The notes below the pieces were generated by a model that saw nothing but the letters and a program-made list of their open reading frames with translations, ran no database searches and had not been told where the DNA came from. The position numbers and the translations under genes were made by a program. 6,716 nucleotides of DNA, taken from assembly GCA_029933895.1 (NCBI GenBank), contig JAOZNG010000067.1:1-6716 (forward strand). Direction: 5' to 3'. Below are positions 5,216 to 6,716 of this stretch, piece by piece (within the stretch, counting starts at the first letter, position 1; every line of letters starts with the position of its first letter). This DNA is from an archaeon. GTDB lineage: Archaea; Altiarchaeota; Altiarchaeia; IMC4; QMZM01.

Positions 5216-6716
5216 TTATCCAGATTGTTCTTTGATATAGTCCATCCGCTTCAATACTTCATCTCCACCTATAAGGGAATGCCTTAAAACATCAACCAGG
5301 GTTTCAGCGGTCACAATCTCGATCCTGCCCTCATATCTCTTCTCTAAGAGAACGTCTTTCTCGTTGGATTTTGGTATGATAACCCGCTTTAATCCAGCGT
5401 CTATTCCAGCCTCAATCTTCTGGGTTACACCTCCCACTGGAAGAACCTCTCCTCTAACAGTCAGTGACCCAGTCATGCCCACGCTCTGATCCACTGGAAT
5501 GTTCTTTAGAGCGGAAATCATGGCCACGACAACGCTCACAGAAGCGGAGTCACCCTCCACTCCTTCATAGGTCTGCAGGAACTGCACGAATATGTCGTAT
5601 TTCTCTTTGATATCTTCTCCATAGATCTTCATTATAACAGCTGAGACATTCTGTATAGCCTCCTTCGCTATATCCCCTAGTTTTCCTGTGGCAATAATCT
5701 CCGACTTCTTACCTCCAGGGGTTACCTCAGCCTCAATAGGCAGCACGGTGCCTCCCTCGCCTAAAACGGCTAATCCGTTGACTCTGCCAATAATCCCACC
5801 CTCCGTAATCAGTATGTTATATTCCCTCTTCCTTTCCAGATAGACGTTGCTGATCTGCTGTTCCAGGGATTTCGCAGACTTCTTACCCTCTATCACATCT
5901 TCTGCGGTGACATATTCATGGTTTATCTCTCTGGCTATATCTCCTGAGGCTCTTACTATACCTCCCAGCTCCCTGAACTTCAAAGTCATCTTGTTTTTCA
6001 TGCCGGCTCGTCTCCTGGCTTCTCTTATGATTTCTCCCACAGCATCCTTGGTGAAGTGCGGAATCTTCCCGTCATTGTTCACCTCCTGTGCTACAAACTG
6101 AACCAGTTTTTTCCGGTTTTCCTCCGTATCCTCTATCATGTCATCCATGTATATCTCATAGCCGTAGCCCCTGATTCTTGATCTGAGGGCGGGGTGCATG
6201 CTCTGCACATCCGATAGGTTTCCTGAGGCAACGAGAATAAAGTCAGCCGGCACAGGGTCTGTTATAACCATCGCTCCAGAACTCATCTCGCTCCTGCCTG
6301 TTATGGACAGCTGCTTCTCCTGCATAGCTGTTAATAAATCCTGCTGTGACCTCCCCAGCGTCGCTACCTCGTCTATGAACAAAACGCCCTTGTTGGCTTT
6401 GTGTATCAATCCAGAGACAACCCTCTGGTGTGCTGGAGTCCCCAATCCCCCGCTTTGGAGCGGGTCGTGTTTCACATCACCCAAGAGAGCGCCAGCATGT
6501 GTCCCGGTACCGTCATAGAATGGGGATTTTTTTCTAGTGCCATTATCCACTATTATCTTCGGAATCTCGTTCCCTGCCTGGGAGGACATCATAAACCTCA
6601 GATTCAATCCAGAGATAAGAAACAACAGGAAACTCATGCCCATAATACCCAATGCTATCATCTGCAGATCTGGTCTAATGAAACCAAGCATAATCCCTGA
6701 CATGAAAACAATGAAC
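5216..6716 (-). CDS. lonB: LonB, membrane-anchored archaeal Lon protease (partial, N-terminus outside window)
   Basis: LonB is a hexameric ATP-dependent serine protease that degrades misfolded and regulatory proteins at the inner face of the membrane. The frame stays open to base 6716 with FIVF before the first visible ATG (6701-6703). That ATG is internal, not the start: the Walker A part that precedes the membrane segments in LonB is missing. Counting from that Met, the visible parts are the end of one membrane helix ([13 protein letters not shown]), a second helix (15-33), Walker B GVLFIDEV (106-113), sensor 1 at FILVASGN (155-162), the Arg-finger region [14 protein letters not shown] (171-184) and sensor 2 near [14 protein letters not shown] (242-255). 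The C-terminal protease domain carries catalytic Ser386 in EGDSAS and Lys429 in [10 protein letters not shown]. Their 43-residue separation is the same as that of the E. coli Lon dyad. About 120 residues are probably missing. It lies 44 bp upstream of radA. Confidence 0.96.
   Translation of the reverse strand, partial: FIVFMSGIMLGFIRPDLQMIALGIMGMSFLLFLISGLNLRFMMSSQAGNEIPKIIVDNGTRKKSPFYDGTGTHAGALLGDVKHDPLQSGGLGTPAHQRVVSGLIHKANKGVLFIDEVATLGRSQQDLLTAMQEKQLSITGRSEMSSGAMVITDPVPADFILVASGNLSDVQSMHPALRSRIRGYGYEIYMDDMIEDTEENRKKLVQFVAQEVNNDGKIPHFTKDAVGEIIREARRRAGMKNKMTLKFRELGGIVRASGDIAREINHEYVTAEDVIEGKKSAKSLEQQISNVYLERKREYNILITEGGIIGRVNGLAVLGEGGTVLPIEAEVTPGGKKSEIIATGKLGDIAKEAIQNVSAVIMKIYGEDIKEKYDIFVQFLQTYEGVEGDSASVSVVVAMISALKNIPVDQSVGMTGSLTVRGEVLPVGGVTQKIEAGIDAGLKRVIIPKSNEKDVLLEKRYEGRIEIVTAETLVDVLRHSLIGGDEVLKRMDYIKEQSG

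Noticed and set aside
5546..5548. Possible loss of the LonB catalytic dyad
   Set aside because: Ser (5546-5548) and Lys (5417-5419) are both present with the normal 43-residue spacing, so the protease looks active.
6401..6700. Plus-strand open frames opposite lonB (also 5847-6101 and 6198-6518)
   Set aside because: They lie entirely within the well-supported lonB coding sequence, and the translations lack recognisable domains.
6701..6703. ATG as the start of lonB
   Set aside because: The frame continues upstream to the window edge with hydrophobic residues, and LonB needs a Walker A region before these membrane helices, so the gene is only cut by the window.

Overview
This is an archaeal chromosome segment. 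It encodes a RadA recombinase, a membrane-type LonB protease and a diphthine synthase, all archaeal (or archaeal/eukaryotic) in type. It also encodes a methanococcal-type S-layer protein and shows archaeal promoter architecture: TATA boxes about 26-30 bp upstream of inferred starts, T-tract terminators and apparently leaderless genes. The three housekeeping proteins have ordinary lysine/arginine content, so the very acidic S-layer protein probably does not mean a salt-in halophile. The lineage cannot be fixed from this window; a euryarchaeote or a DPANN-type archaeon carrying this S-layer family would both fit.

Layout. Bases 1-194 hold the 3' end of a winged-helix DNA-binding protein on the + strand. 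Bases 195-375 form an AT-rich control region with three copies of the box GWWCGTTTA, a TATA box, a 10-bp stem-loop that begins about where transcription should start, an A-rich leader and a Shine-Dalgarno site. Bases 376-3423 encode a 1015-residue S-layer protein with an inferred TTG start, a signal peptide, 20 cysteines and 11 N-glycosylation sequons. A T-rich terminator follows and appears to run into the TATA element of the next gene, the diphthine synthase at 3487-4245. That gene converges on radA (5171-4242, - strand) so tightly that the two TAA stops overlap in one TTAA. A perfect 12-bp inverted repeat surrounds this junction. Upstream of radA on the - strand is lonB (stop at 5216), which is cut by the right edge of the window, so its Walker A segment and true start are missing.

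Functionally, the window joins an envelope module (S-layer gene with an elaborate control region, next to a candidate regulator) to housekeeping genes for EF-2 modification, homologous recombination and membrane proteolysis. I see no mobile element, CRISPR array, tRNA or rRNA. The parts most worth a second look are the S-layer control region, the cysteine- and sequon-rich middle of the S-layer protein, and the inverted repeat at the convergent junction.
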